Of a stretch of 64,000 nucleotides of DNA, positions 46,465 to 59,489 are shown piece by piece; positions within the stretch are counted from its first letter, which is position 1; each line of letters opens with the position of its first letter. Origin of the DNA: Siphonodentalium dalli. Its lineage: Eukaryota; Mollusca; Scaphopoda; Gadilida; Siphonodentaliidae. Under the pieces are notes generated by a model. That model was given only the letters and a program-made list of their open reading frames with translations. It was not told the origin of the DNA and searched no databases. The stretch is taken from assembly GCA_032622095.1 (NCBI GenBank), contig CP136067.1:132621990-132685989 (forward strand), given 5' to 3'. The translations under genes and the position numbers were made by a program.

Positions 46465-47290
46465 CCGACGTACCCGCTCAAATTGTCACCAAACACTGCT
46501 AGACTGATGTACATTTACCGTCTCATGTTTTCACCAAAATATACTTCTGGACTGACGTACCCGCTCATGTGAATTATCACATAGTTATATAGACGTGCCC
46601 GCTCATGTTGTCACTTAATACTGCTATATAGACGTACCCACTCATGTGAATTGTCACATAATACTTCTTTATAGACGTACCCGCTCATGTTGTCACCTAT
46701 AATACTGCTAAACTGACGTACCGGCCCATGTTGCCACATAATAGCGGTTTATAGACGTACCCGCTCATGTGAATTATCACATAATATTGCTTTATAGACG
46801 TACCCGCTCATGTTGTCACCTAGTACTGCTAGTTTGACGTACATTTACCCGCTCATATTGTCACATAATAGTGCTTTATAGACGTACCCGCTCATGTTGT
46901 CACCTATACTACTTCTAAACTGGTGCACCCGCTCTTGCTGTCACATGTAGTACTGCTGGTCTGATGTACAATTACCCACCCATGTTGTAACCTATACTGC
47001 TAGATTGACATACTCGCTCATATTGTCACCTAAAATACTGCTAGATTGGCATACTCGCTCATATTGTCACCTAAAATACTGCTAGTTCGATGTACATTTA
47101 CCCACTCATATTGCCACATATACGGCTAGATTAACGTATCCGCTCATGTTGTCACCTATAATAATGCTACTTTGATGTAAATTTACTCGCTCATGTTGTC
47201 ACCTATAATAATGCTAGTTTGATACATGTACCCGCTCACGTTGTCACATATACTGCTAGATGTACGTACCCGCTCATATTGTCGCCAGAT
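46465..47290. repeat. Minisatellite of GACGTACCCGCTCATGTTGTCAC units
   Basis: About 18 units of 38-60 bp: ACGTACCCGCTCATGTTGTC, ACCTAATACTGCTAGATTG, with optional GTACATTTA and GTGAATT insertions. Two or three variants alternate. No gene is present. Confidence 0.8.
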
Positions 47291-47756
47291 CTTTTTCTTC
47301 TTTTGACAGGATCATGAACAGCATACTCACTGAAGCCATCTGATAACAGAATACAAATAATTATTGGCATACATGTATAAGCTCATATATATGTACATAA
47401 GTTCACGACAAAGCGTACTTTTACATGCAGGGAAATATGTCTGAATTTTACAGGAATTCGTCGTATAAATGGTTATGCATGTGCCCAGATGTGAACTTCT
47501 AATACAATGCATGCACACACCTCAATGTTTACTATACGTTCGCAATGAGATTTGTGTAACTTCGAAAGTTATAATACATGCAATGCGTGAAGCCAGGCCA
47601 GTTAGTCTGTTAAAATATTGCAACAATCAATCGTGCAATCAATCGTCGATTTCGCCGCCACAATCGAAAGTGTGCAATATATAGGCAGCTATGTACATAT
47701 ACAAAATTCATGATATTTTGCCTGGCAATTTTGCCACCTGCTTGAACGTACACAAA

Positions 47757-47860
47757 GGTGAGATGATATCCGCATTAATCGCTTAGTGATACTAATAATG
47801 TACACTAAGGTGAGATAATATCCGCATTAATCGCTTAGTGATACTAATAATGTCGGTATC
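47757..47860. repeat. Two perfect-like 52-bp tandem copies
   Basis: GGTGAGATRATATCCGCATT, AATCGCTTAGTGATACTAAT, AATGT repeated with one substitution, so a recent duplication. Confidence 0.8.
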
Positions 47861-50800
47861 GCAGCTATTGGTATTGATACATGCGATCAGATTATTCTGT
47901 TTCAGCAATGATTATTACATCAAAGTTCTTGATATAACAAAAGGCTAACCGAGTATATGTTTATTCAAGTGAAACGGGATAAAAATCCATAAAAACAGTT
48001 GGAATTGGATTATAGGCACATGATGCATTAACAGTAAGTACATGTGAAAACAAATAAGCCGTAATGATACCACCAAAACTTCTAACGGTTGAACACAAAT
48101 AACATAATTGGATAATGTAAACACTTTGGTGTGCGTGTGGCGTGTGGGCGTGTTACGGCATTCAAGTGAGATGTAATATTATGTAATGATAGTAGTCTAT
48201 CATGTTGTTAACAACTGGCATAAGCTCCAACTTCACCTCTAAAACGTCGGACAAAAGTCAGTAATGCACCACGCATAATTATCTTGAAATTCCGAAATTT
48301 CTCATTCATGAGTTTGCAATATGTGTAAATAGCTATAGGTGTAAAGAATGTATTGGCAGCCGGGTGAACGCGGCATCACAGATCATGCTATGAATCTCTG
48401 CCCTATATCGATCATATTACACCCGCTCAAAACATGACAACCGCTTTATCTCATGACCTGTTCCGACGGGAAACTTTATAACATTGAACAAACAAAGCAT
48501 GGAGTATATTTATGTATTAATACCTGTTCCTTTAATATATTTCACAGTATGAGTTGCCACAACTCGACATTACGTGCTTTATGTGGCTGTTGTGAGTCCA
48601 TATCGCAATAAACATTGAATTAATTACCCGGAGAAATTCCGTGATAGTAATCATGCAAATCAGACTGGACTCAACATAGTCACCTAAATCATGTAATCTC
48701 GAGCTTTGACCTTGACATATACTGCACGTGGGATATTATTCAAGAACAGGTATTAACTTAAATATCTTAGCTGCACTGTTTGTTTTTTTCAATGTTCTAA
48801 ACTGCTATGTCACAACATCAAAAAGTTCCCATGTAGGTTATCAAATGTTGGAGTATAATATCAACGCGCGCAGCCAGAGTAGATATTCATGGTATGATCT
48901 GGTAACATATCCATTTTAATAGTATTCACCTCGTTTGTATAGTTGGTGTATCCTCGATCTCTCCAGTGCTTCCTCTGTATTTACGCTTGTTTCTCCGAGT
49001 CCTTCAATCGCGAGAAACGGTAAAACAAGTATGCACAGCAACGAAAGTGCAACGGCCTGCATTCTTATTCAGAAGATCCCACACAATAATACCGAACTCT
49101 CCTTCGCTATGGTTAGCTTGAATGTGAATGCAAACCTCAAATTTGAAGGGCTGCGATATGTGCAGGCATATACACTATACTGTTCGCGCTATAGTGACTT
49201 TATGTATCAATTTGTCGCAGTGGATAAATAATTTGGCATTCTGGTGACATAGACCGTAAAATCCAAAGTGTTTACACTTCAATTACTATGAATATTATCT
49301 TCGTATATGCGCTATACATTATATTGTCATCGATGACCCTTGTTTTACACGCACGCATACTTCGGGCAGGTTTTGTATAGATGTCTCGCGGAAACTTCGG
49401 TCATGCTTTTCATCTGTTGGGCATTTGATATCTGAATCATGGGTAGCCTATACAGATGCGTGGGGTCATCGCAGTGGGTAAATTTGAAGAAAAAAAACAA
49501 GACAAATCCGGTTTTTAAAAATACCAACTAAAAGAAGAATAATAATGGTGGGGGGGGGGGGGGGGAGATGGACATTGTTCTCATTGTTAGTATTGACACT
49601 AAGTCTTCTCCAATGAGGAGATGTTCAATTCTTTAATCTCAATAAATCAATAATCATGATACATGTATATGAGATATACAAAATTCAAATACAATAAAAT
49701 ATGACAAAAGCACATTTAACAGGTACATACTTATATTATAGTATATGTAATATTAATGCTAATGCATTCATTGAAGGCACATCCACCCAAAACAGAGTGG
49801 ATGTGCCAATTACTATATAAGACTATCGATTTATTTGATACACTCGCGTCATTTACACAGGAATACTGTCATAGCGACATGCATATACATAAATGTTTAC
49901 TTGAGACGATGGGGCACATGAGCTACAGATGTAACTTTTAATTTGAAAAAAAAATCGTATGGACAAAATCTGCATGGTATGTTTTAACCATCATATAACT
50001 TGAGGTCGAAGTTGTGTGTGTATTCGAATAATAATGTTTAGAATAAAGCGTGTCTTCAAATAAACTGACAGAGACACCGTTGCTAATATAATTATGTCGC
50101 GTGTAAAAAATCTTTGTTATACAACATGCGACATTATCTATCCATTGTGACACATTGATACATACACACGGTGCGATAATACGCAAGATTGCGGTCCACG
50201 CACCTTTCCAGAAGAAGAACAAGAGACATTTAGGGTGGATACACACATGCATGTACTCTCTGTAATTATCGTGTATTTGGCGTTTTACATGGATCACACA
50301 GACCATGTAAGATGTGTCGGTTGACAACCCAATCATTACGGCTATGTTTGACCACAGTGAGTCAAGCTCTGAGCGTGCAGAGAGCCGTTGACTGAACGAA
50401 GTCGTCAGGTCACTTAAAATAATTGTTGGCGCGATAACCCAAATGTTGGACTTTCTGTTTAAATCATTGTCAGTCTTCTCTTGATTTTATACAGGTAATG
50501 GCAACAGGATTTCCCCAACGCAGGGGCTATGATCCCCAACATGGGGGGGGGGGGGCAATATTATCAGGATCTCCTTACGCAGGGGCTATATGATCCCCGA
50601 CTTGGGGCTATATATGATCCCGATAGCTACCATTGGGCGGGTGGCTAACTCTGTGCTATTTAAGTAAAACATATTATATTGTACCTTCTTGCCCAGATTA
50701 TTCCGGTCGATACATTCAACTAAGTCCCTTAACGACTTGAAGCTTTCGAAACCCCACTCCAAGCAAGCATCATAGTCGAAAATGTTCTATATCAAGCCTC

Positions 50801-51833
50801 ACCAGCTGTGTCGCTTCTGGTGTTCGTATCTTAATAAAATGCCAGATATCACACAGACTTAACTAATTTCCACATCCGTAAGAGAAGACCTGTTTTGGAC
50901 TGGCCTTAAATGTCTTGATAACAGAGAGTTTGACTTCGCTTATGACTACTCACTTGTCTGGCCTGTTAACAATGAACAGGTCGCGCGCAGGTGATCAATG
51001 TTGTCAATTATTGGTGCGGCCATATACAGAGATTACATGCATGTGTGTATCCACCCTTACTGCCACAGTGTCGGTCATTATACCAACAAACATCACCAAT
51101 ATTATTGCATGGGCAATTTATAGGTGGATTATCTCTTTGTAAACATATATTATACAGTTGTCGGGGATAGAAAATATTATATATGAATCGAAGACTCCTC
51201 TCCGGAAATGCTTCTGTCGATTAATATGGATTTTATTTCGAATATTTTCTGGTCTAATAATGTGTGGTTGTTTATCTAACGAACAATAGTGGTTACTGTT
51301 AACAGAGACCCGAAATTTTATTGTGTAATTTTGTCAAAACTAAACGTTAATTAGACTCATTATAGCTTATAACTATGGAACAAAACAATACAATCAATCA
51401 GTCTGGGACATTTGACGTTCGGTACGTAGCCATAGGAACAACCCAATGCTCTATATCGATATATGGTATCACCCGAATGGTCTGTTCTAAAAATAAACTA
51501 ATAAAGTGTCCCAATAAAACATCCCATTTCATAATAAAATTTCGAAATAAAATCAATATATTAAATGATAGAAGCATTTCCGGACAGGGGTCGTCAATTC
51601 ATTATTATTAATTTATACCCACGCAACTATTTCAAATTTGTTATTTAAAGAGATAATCCATCTTTAAATGTTTTAGTTGAAAATCTGTGTTTGCTCACTT
51701 TGCTGGAATATTTCATTCAATTCATTGCTCTTGACCTTGTACATTTACCCACGAACAATTGTCGTTTGTTAAACTTCTTATCTGAACATTTCTTAAAGAA
51801 ACTACTCATCAATGAGTATTTAGCTTGAGCGAC
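47861..51833. other. No recognisable gene; poly-G tracts
   Basis: Open frames up to 132 residues occur on both strands but lack motifs and splice support. Poly-G tracts lie at about 49550-49565 and 50543-50555. The GGGCTATATGATCCC block is repeated two to three times at 50523-50622. Confidence 0.4.
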
Positions 51834-51837
51834 TTAA

Positions 51838-52212
51838 CCCTTTACCCAACAGAAGGGCCCTGTGCCAATGCATTCTCTTATATATGCGAGTCGACCATAG
51901 GTCGCCTCGCATATATAAGAGAATGCATTGGCTTAACACATTAAAAATTATAAAATTGTTAAAGAATGTAAGAAAAAATGGTAAAAAGTGTTAGGCCAAT
52001 GCATTCTCTTATATATGCGAGGCGACCTATGGTCGACTCGCATATATAAGAGAATGCATTGGCACAGGGCATAACTGTAACTATCACAATGTGGTCAAGG
52101 AGCCGGTTCCAATGATATCCATATTTGTATGGTTCTATTGAGACAGACCGAAGATATTTTAGGCGGTTGAAGCTTTATTTGGCCCGTTTTGGCCGTTTTG
52201 TTGGGTAAAGGG
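51838..52212. mobile_element. piggyBac-like double-hairpin MITE, copy 2
   Basis: TTAA at 51834-51837 and 52213-52216; termini CCCTTTACCCAACA / TGTTGGGTAAAGGG; hairpins at 51864-51932 and 51995-52063. It is nearly identical to 9627-10018, including the CGGTTCCAATGATATCCATA segment. It is shorter mainly because GTGTTAAAAAAAAGATTTTTTTAGG has been reduced in the spacer. High identity implies recent mobility. Confidence 0.87.
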
Positions 52213-52243
52213 TTAACCCGTCCATGATTGGACCGTCCTGGAA

Positions 52244-52385
52244 TTAACCCTGTGCCAATGCATTATATTATATATGCGAGTTCCCCTCAGGGAGTTCGCA
52301 TATATACGAAAATACATTGGCCTAACAGTAGTTACCTTAACCCTATGCATGGGAGACTCACATATATAAGAGAATGCACTGGCAC
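52244..52385. mobile_element. Diverged hairpin relics of the same MITE family
   Basis: TTAACCCTGTGCCAATGCAT opens a hairpin at 52254-52321 in which the centre is replaced by TTCCCCTCAGGGAG. A second half-hairpin ends at about 52384 (AGAGAATGCACTGGCAC). These sit directly after copy 2. Confidence 0.6.
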
Positions 52386-54149
52386 GTAATATTGAATGCT
52401 GCACCAGCGCAGCTCGCGTCATGAAAGGGAATTTTCAGCGTTTAATGCGGACATGCCGTATAATGATGTGCGATATGACTCGATATCGACTGCGGGATGA
52501 AAATGCACAATTTTCTTATAATATAGAATACACCCACATAGCCGTATAGATCTGAATCTGAGAATACGAGTGTAAAATTTGTGGTTCTAACCAGTAACCA
52601 CGAGCATTTTTGGCGAGTGGGTAAAATCACAATACCACGTGTATAAGTGACAATTTTTGTACTCTCGGCTATTATGCGTTTATTTTATTTAGGCCATATT
52701 TATAATTTTGTATTTGTTCCGCGAATTCAACTACTCCGCTGTTTACTTTGAATGTATATCCACACCGAGGGACACAAACACGACACTGATTCATACATTT
52801 ACGCCATGATGCCGGCCTGTTTCTGAGCGATCAGTCACCTGGAATTACCATTCATATGTTTCCTTGTTCATATATATAACACCAGCAAGCTGTATTTGAT
52901 TGAAATGCAGGCAACTTTTCTCATATCTAATTGATATACACAGTATACCCACAGTAGAGTGTAAAGATGAAGTTTACAAAATAGATGTTAGAATAATATT
53001 ACGCAATTATGGTATACTTATAACATTGTATTAATCAATAAATTCTTCATGAACAATACAGCTAGCTGCCTGGTTACATCCTTGCCTCAGAATCATGGAG
53101 TTTATTTTAGTCAGGAGGCAAGCACCCCCAATTTTTTTTTTGCTAAACATTTTTAGTACCATATGCCAACATATCCTTGGTGGTAGAGTTTGGTCCGCTG
53201 ATTAAAAAAACGTTATAGGCAATTTTCTAATCCCATGTTAGAGGTCAAAATGTCAAGGTCATATGTATAGGCGCCTTTCTGTCATAGCCTGAATTTTTCA
53301 ACATATAGCATGCTATTTTTTTAGTAAGAGCTATTGAGGAATGATGTATTGTACCAAGGACCAGTGAGGCATGGTAATATGAATGCTGATGTGTCTATGT
53401 TCTTGTGTGGTTTCCTTAGCAACCGTTGCTATGAAACGATCGTTTTTGATCCATGTTATGGCATCTAATACTGGAAATATGCGAATAGTTATACTTTGTG
53501 ATCATCTTGAGTGCGTGCATGAAAATACAAACATTTAGAGCACAACACGGTGAATAATGTGGAGTGTACGGTATGGCCCAACATGGTAGGCCTATGCTGT
53601 TACAATATCAAATTGGCTGCAATTTGGCACTAAATGCCAATAGTGGGGTCCCTTAGGGGTTCAATCGTGACTTTAGTGACTAAAGCATGAAACTTTAAAG
53701 ATAAGTTGCTTATTCATAGGGAAAACTTTTTGGAGGGGGTGCCCGGGCGGAGTCCTGTGTCGGGATAAAATCAGGTTTCCATGGCAACGGCATAAAATAT
53801 TTGGAGAAAAATTGAAGAAGGCCAATCTTAAGAACTAACAAACCATGTGTTTGAAGAAATGGTGTTAACTTATAGTGCCGATAATGGTCATCAAGCAGAC
53901 TGAGTCACTTTGACATATATGGTCAAGGTCAATTGCTAAGGTCAAGGTCATTCGATAAATGTGATATTTTGGTCTATTTTTATAATTGTCTCATATTTCG
54001 CTACCCCGGGTGCGTCAGTCATAAAAGCAATCGCTACAAAAAGTAGGCGGCAATCAGTGTTCAATTTGTTATATGATGCATTTGGCATAATACGGACACT
54101 GTCACATGTGACAGCATTCAGTTGATACACAATCACATTTTATGTACTA
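52386..54149. other. No recognisable gene
   Basis: AT-rich; includes GTCAAGGTCA-type phrases (53250, 53930) common in dispersed repeats. No exon support. Confidence 0.4.
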
Positions 54150-54343
54150 ATTATACTTCCATGGTGTAACCAAGGAAGTATATGGTTTTTGTACTTGTGC
54201 CGTTTTCCGTTTATTTGGAAATACTCAGAAAGTAATTGCAGTAGAAACGCGAAACCTGTAGCGAATATGTAGGCATCTGAGGTCTACTAAAAATAAAGGT
54301 ATCCGCATGTCGGTCCAATGTTTCTTGGCGGAGTTATGGCCCT
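54150..54343 (+). repeat. About 195-bp direct repeat, left copy
   Basis: Nearly identical to 55887-56081. It starts with the imperfect palindrome TATACTTCCATGG...CCAAGGAAGTATA and ends CGGAGTTATGGCCCT. Confidence 0.8.
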
Positions 54344-54849
54344 TTTACGATTATTTTTCACTATTATTATTGCTATTATACTCAACACTTTTGCAACGCC
54401 TTAATATCTGAAAGTATGGGGAGTATCGAACTGAAAGTTTGTATGTATGTTGGGTTCAATGAGTTCTAACCGGTCGGCATACAACGAATTTTGTCCGCGT
54501 TTACCCCGCGGAGTTATCTCCCTTTATATGAACAAAATGTCATTTATTATCTCGGAAATTATAAGGAGCAGAGCATCGAAAATTGGACCGTATGCACACC
54601 TCGATATGCCCTACTGCCCACGGGCATCAAAACTTGTGTCCGCGCTTTCCCTGAAGAGTTAACGCCCATAAATAGGCAAACCTCTATTTCATTGTACTCT
54701 GTTGTCGTCTCGTATCATTCCAGATATCATGGTTTTCACAGTCCTGTTATTCTTTGTCAGTTTAGTCCGAGGAAGAAAATTGGACAGGGTCGGACATATA
54801 TATTTTGACACTGGGGTGGGGGGGGGGGGCAAAATTTCCGTAAAATAAA

Positions 54850-55760
54850 ATTTTGATTGACATTCATCTATTTAAGTTTATGTATTTCCCCAACGAAAAC
54901 AAACCCATGGCCATACCGAAAAGGAATTTTGAAATCCGAGAAGAAATGCAAGAGTTACGGTCCCTCAAAGTTTGCAATTTGGGCCCATGTGCTTGTGACC
55001 ACATCTCCTCCGAAGATGTCGAACTTTGGATGTCATCTGATACGCCAATGCGTGCGGGCTGAAGAGAGCACGCGGTGTGCCAAATTTTGCCAGTGTCGGT
55101 TCAGTGTTGTGGATCAGGGGAGGGGCGGTCCGGGGTAACATTTTTTTGTTCTTCTCCGAATCAGATGAAACTTTGAATGTAACATCTACACCGCCAACCG
55201 ATCTAGAAACTGAAACAATTTCGAAACTCCATTGAAAAATGACGGAGTTGCGGTCCTTCAAACTATGCAAATTTGGGCCCATGTGCTTGTGTACACATCT
55301 CCTCCGAAGATGTCGACTCAGGATGTCATCTGATATCCCAGTGCGTGCGGTCTGAAGAGAGCACGCGGTGTGCCAAATTTTGCCAGTGTCGGTTCAGTGT
55401 TGTGGATCAGGGGAGGGGCGGTCTGGGGTACCAAAATTTATTTCGTCTCCGAATTATATGAAACTTGGAATATAACATCTACCATACACGTTGATCACAA
55501 AACTGAAAACAGATCGTAAATCTGTTAAACAATGGCCGAGATTTGGGCCCTCAAAATTTGAAACTGGACCCGTATTCTTTCCAATAACCAAAATGTTAGC
55601 CGTCTCTGAATCAGACAAAATTTATAACAAATCTATGTGAGAGCTAATCACAATACTGAAAACAATTTTAAAATCCATTGGAACATAACTGAGTAACGGG
55701 CCCTCAAACTTCGCATTTTGGGCCGGGTTTGACAATTTCCCAAACCCGTCACCCAATTTC
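54850..55760. repeat. Three tandem units of about 290 bp
   Basis: TTTGGGCCCATGTGCTTGTG, CATCTCCTCCGAAGATGTCG, GAAGAGAGCACGCGGTGTGC, TTGCCAGTGTCGGTTCAGTG and GGATCAGGGGAGGGGCGGTC are near-identical at 54958-55140 and 55251-55437 (period 293). A third, degenerate unit follows to about 55760. Long frames in both directions are repeat artefacts. Confidence 0.75.
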
Positions 55761-55886
55761 GAGATAGGGGTGGGTCACTTACAAACACATAACATAAACA
55801 CATACATATTAAGAACAACATATAATCAACATACTTCGTATTTCCGTCCCAAAAATGCGATTCTTTCAGATCATGATTTTCCCTAT

Positions 55887-56081
55887 TATTATACTTCCAT
55901 GGTGTAACCAAGGAAGTATATTGTTTTTGTACTGGTGCCGTTTTCCGTTTATTTGGAAATACTCAGAAAGTAATTGCAGTAGAAACGCGAAACCTGTAGC
56001 GAATATGTAGGCATCTGAGGTCTACTAAAAATAAAGGTATCCGCATGTCGGTCCAATGTTTCTTGACGGAGTTATGGCCCT
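55887..56081 (+). repeat. About 195-bp direct repeat, right copy
   Basis: Same as 54150-54343 with only a few substitutions. The two copies flank the 290-bp tandem units. Confidence 0.8.
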
Positions 56082-56856
56082 GAGTGACGAAATTAATACT
56101 GTTATCCGCCATTACGTGCATCGTTTCATTAAAGAAACAACACGTTTCGATTCCAATATATTAACCGAAGAAAAGAGAATGAACTATAACGATTGATATA
56201 CATGTACTTGTATCTAAATTGTTATCGAACTATATATCGAACCCAATAAATCTACACCACGCACATGCAATACGTCTACCTCTCCCTCATTAACATACCT
56301 CTCGCTCCATCACTCCCTGCTCTTAACTCCCTATCGTTAGATCAACTTCAGTCTCTTTATCAGTTTATTGCCTTTTTGATCACTCGGTCTTCTTTTACAT
56401 AAAATAAAATATGAAACAACCCATTACTTGATGTAAACAGTATTTATTCCATATAATTCAAAAACAATGCATGGTACAAAATGATAAGCTATTGTTTTTA
56501 ATTATACACTAATTTTGAGTTCTAGCCTAGCATTTTTGCATCCGAGTCGACACCACTATCATTTGGATTTGTATGAATATTTAATAATATCAACATTAAT
56601 ATTTCTATTTCTCACGCGATTTTTGACGATATGAGTCGATTTGGTAACTATTAGATGATAGATGATATGCTTGGGTGTGGTTCAAGTGACCAATTACTTA
56701 TATTGTATGTTATCATTACTTGTTCAAAACTATTGTTATAACATATTTCCTTGCTCGTGACAATGCTTATTTTATATAGCCATGGTGTTTGGCAAAGGGG
56801 AGAGGAGATTATTATAAGTGGCAACACTTGTCATCCAATCCCCTTTTGCCCTTGTG

Positions 56857-56867
56857 TATTTATATAT
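56857..56867 (+). promoter_or_regulatory. Possible TATA box of the secreted-protein gene
   Basis: TATTTATATAT lies 58 bases before the ATG at 56925. Alternatively the TTATTTTCAG at 56907-56916 is a splice acceptor and the promoter is further upstream. The sequence does not decide between these. Confidence 0.3.
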
Positions 56868-56924
56868 GGATCGAGCAAATACAAAATATTTAAAATAATT
56901 CAGACCGTTATTTTCAGTTCAAGC

Positions 56925-57094
56925 ATGCGAGTGTTGGCCGCCCTCGCCTTCCTGTGTGTGGCATATGCCTACGATAACCAACGCCTCTTAACCGCATGGA
57001 GGGACTGGAGAATCAATTGGCGGAGAGTCGCGCTCAGGCTGAAGAGAAGCGAGACTTCGAGTGGCCATGGGAGGACGTCGAGAAAAGAGCTGAG
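56925..57094 (+). CDS. Secreted protein of unknown family, exon 1 (signal peptide; apparent 1-base frameshift)
   Basis: The ATG at 56925 opens a clear signal peptide (MRVLAALAFLCVAYA, cleavage likely after AYA). The exon ends at a good donor (GAG|GTAAGC, 57095). In the ATG frame the tail becomes arginine-rich nonsense and the phase does not fit exon 2. In the frame shifted by one base from about 56985, the tail reads MEGLENQLAESRAQAEEKRD and FEWPWEDVEKRAE. That is acidic and helical with two Lys-Arg sites, ends in phase 0, and joins exon 2 in frame. So one base appears to be missing between 56970 and 56996, by sequencing error, polymorphism or real inactivation. Lys-Arg sites would fit a processed secreted precursor; this is inference. 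Confidence 0.6.
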
Positions 57095-59135
57095 GTAAGC
57101 AGGATATCGTCGTACCACGTGACCCGAATGATAGTCACCGTCTCATTTGGCAATTAGAGGAAATATCCGCCTTAAATGTTAACAAAATATACTTTCGTAC
57201 CACAAGGTACGACTATGTGTTGCCGTAATCGATACCTTCTATCCACATTGCTCACTAAGCGTGTGTGGATACTAAAGGTGGAAGACCAACGATCACAATT
57301 CGGAGAAAATTCAGTTGGACGCCTCTAACGAATACCCAATACCACCCAACTGTGACAATTTCAACCAGACACCTGCCTATGAGTGAACATTTTCCAAATG
57401 ATGTCCATCTCGGTCAAATACTAATAGAAAGTAGAAAAATGTTCGAATCTTGGTTTTAAAACGAAATATTTAAAACAGTATCAACCAATTTCGTTCGGAA
57501 ACTTCCAACTTCCGTTACCTGAAGCATGAAATTTCTAATCTTTACCAAAGATGACGAAGATACCCACCCCGGTCACATCGTCCCTAGGTGGCTGGTTAAA
57601 ATATTGTAGAAGTACATTAGAATATAATTGCTTAGAATTCTGTGTTGGTATATGTATAGAACAGAAATGAATTCAAACGATTTTGGTGACAGTCTGCTGA
57701 AATGAATATAAATGTATCCCATCAATCGAGACACAACACGACTACACCACTGTAGCGTTCTCCATATACACCCGGTAACAACGTAGCCCCTATTCCTGCA
57801 AATCAGTTCATATTGTGCTTACTTCAAATATGAAATTCGCACCCATATGTACTGATTTCATAAATGGATCAGCACGTTAATTGTGGGCCGGACAATTTAT
57901 CGTTAACGAAATAAAGGTTATCTTAGAGTTAACTATCGTGTTCGAAAACGGTGTTCGTAACGTTTATAGATTAAAGTATACAATGTGCACAACTCGTTGG
58001 TCTAGTTGGCTCATATAATGCTCACTTTTCGTTTTTACCAAGTATACTCTACACTGATTTCATTGGATGATATGTTAAATAATGAGATAGAGCACAATCA
58101 TGGGACCAGTCATGTGGAGCTTTCATGGTCAAATATCAACATTCACAAGAGGCAGTTTTACTATGTACATGTTGGCAATTCGCCACGGGGGGGGTGGGGG
58201 GGGGGGGGGTTTCAGTGTGCTATGATATGAACTTTAACAAACAATTTACAGCTATAACATAAACATGCCCAATTGTTTACTACAAGCGCTGTCAAAGCTA
58301 TCATTCCTCAAGTTGGCACACAACTGAAAATTTTCCGATGTTTGCTTTTAAATATATGACAAGATTCAATCGTCTTATAAGATCCAGGAGTTTCATCGCT
58401 CAAATAGTAATAGGCAGTAAATATCGAAAACACAAATTTTGTAACTTCAAAATTTATCGCTTAAAAGTGTGCACTAGATAGCCATCTGCGAATAATTTCA
58501 TAAAAATGACCTGGAATTTGCCAGGTGTGTGATCGTACCGTACCCTTAGCCCACGTTCACACTCTCGTAAATTTTCCTGCCTTTTTATTTGCAGTCATTT
58601 CGATACAGAAAGCTATACAGTACCAGAAAACGAACGCAAAATGATTATAAATTGCTTCTATATATATATCTTAATTTATCCTCCATATATAATGAAGATA
58701 TAAGTATATAAATCCATAACACAAGTAATGCAAATACATATAAGAAACATCAAGGAACATATGTACAAGGGTTAACGGAAGTATTTACTCTCTGGAGTCC
58801 AGGCCCGTTTATGGTGAAGGACATTGGACACAAACGTAATCAGGTATTATAATCATTTATACATGTATTATAATCATTTATACAGGTATTATAAGGCAAA
58901 TGTCAGTAGCGTCGTTACACGTTGAAATCCGAAATTTTAATTATCGTGGCGTTAACGAAATAGCTGAAAACAACACCACACAATTTTTCCAGCTGTGTGA
59001 ACTTGAAGGTACCCTAAGCATGTAGCTCTACCGGAAACACTCGAAGATTTCCAGTGAGTTGGCTCCGTTTTGTTGGTGCAGAACTGTCTAGACTGGTAAA
59101 TATTCCAGGTAGTCACACTTTGAGTCTCTTTGTAG
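57095..59135 (+). other. Intron of the secreted-protein gene
   Basis: GTAAGC donor and TCTCTTTGTAG acceptor, 2041 bp. It contains a poly-G tract interrupted by one T (about 58187-58209) and short ATTATAATCATTTATACA duplications near 58850-58880. No other element is clear. Confidence 0.55.
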
Positions 59136-59489
59136 GGTACCACGGAGGAAACCATAACGGAGGAGGTGACTACGGCGGAAGTCGCTACGGATGACGCCAC
59201 TATGGAAATGGACGCCACTGAGAAGAAAAACCCCCTACATCCTCTCATGATGTTTTGTCTGTTTAGAGAGTTCAAGGACAGCATGAAACCAAAGAAGAGA
59301 GGACTCATGGATAAGTTCAAGAAGATCCACGAACGATACCCCGGCGGAGATTATCCAACGGCTTCACCTGAAAGAGTCGAGGACCTCTTTGACGATCTAT
59401 GCAGTGGACTTGAGGACTTCATCAAAGACTCCTACCCAGAACTGTTCAAGGATGGTAAGAAGCACCGCTTGGGTGATTTCATATTATAG
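59136..59489 (+). CDS. Secreted protein of unknown family, exon 2 (C-terminal part)
   Basis: It follows acceptor TTTGTAG| and enters in phase 0. It encodes a Thr/Glu-rich acidic stretch (GTTEETITEEVTTAEVATDD), then a basic helical part (MMFCLFREFKDSMKPKKRGL, MDKFKKIHERYPGGDYP) and an acidic helix with VEDLFDDLCSGLEDFIKDSY. It ends at TAG 59487-59489. Only two cysteines are present, which could form one disulfide. A GATG|GTAAGA at 59455 could be a donor, in which case the last 11 residues are intronic and more exons follow; none was found. Codon use is balanced and GC-richer than the surroundings. No family recognised. Confidence 0.65.
   Translation, partial: GTTEETITEEVTTAEVATDDATMEMDATEKKNPLHPLMMFCLFREFKDSMKPKKRGLMDKFKKIHERYPGGDYPTASPERVEDLFDDLCSGLEDFIKDSYPELFKDGKKHRLGDFIL

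Noticed and set aside
56751-56924. Upstream extension of the secreted protein to an earlier ATG
   Set aside because: The signal peptide starts exactly at 56925, and the upstream residues do not look like coding sequence. A splice acceptor or TATA-like box explains the region better.
57985-58025. CTCGTTGGTCTAG, like a tRNA-Pro 5' half
   Set aside because: No acceptor stem, anticodon arm or B-box pairs downstream. At most a tRNA-derived relic.
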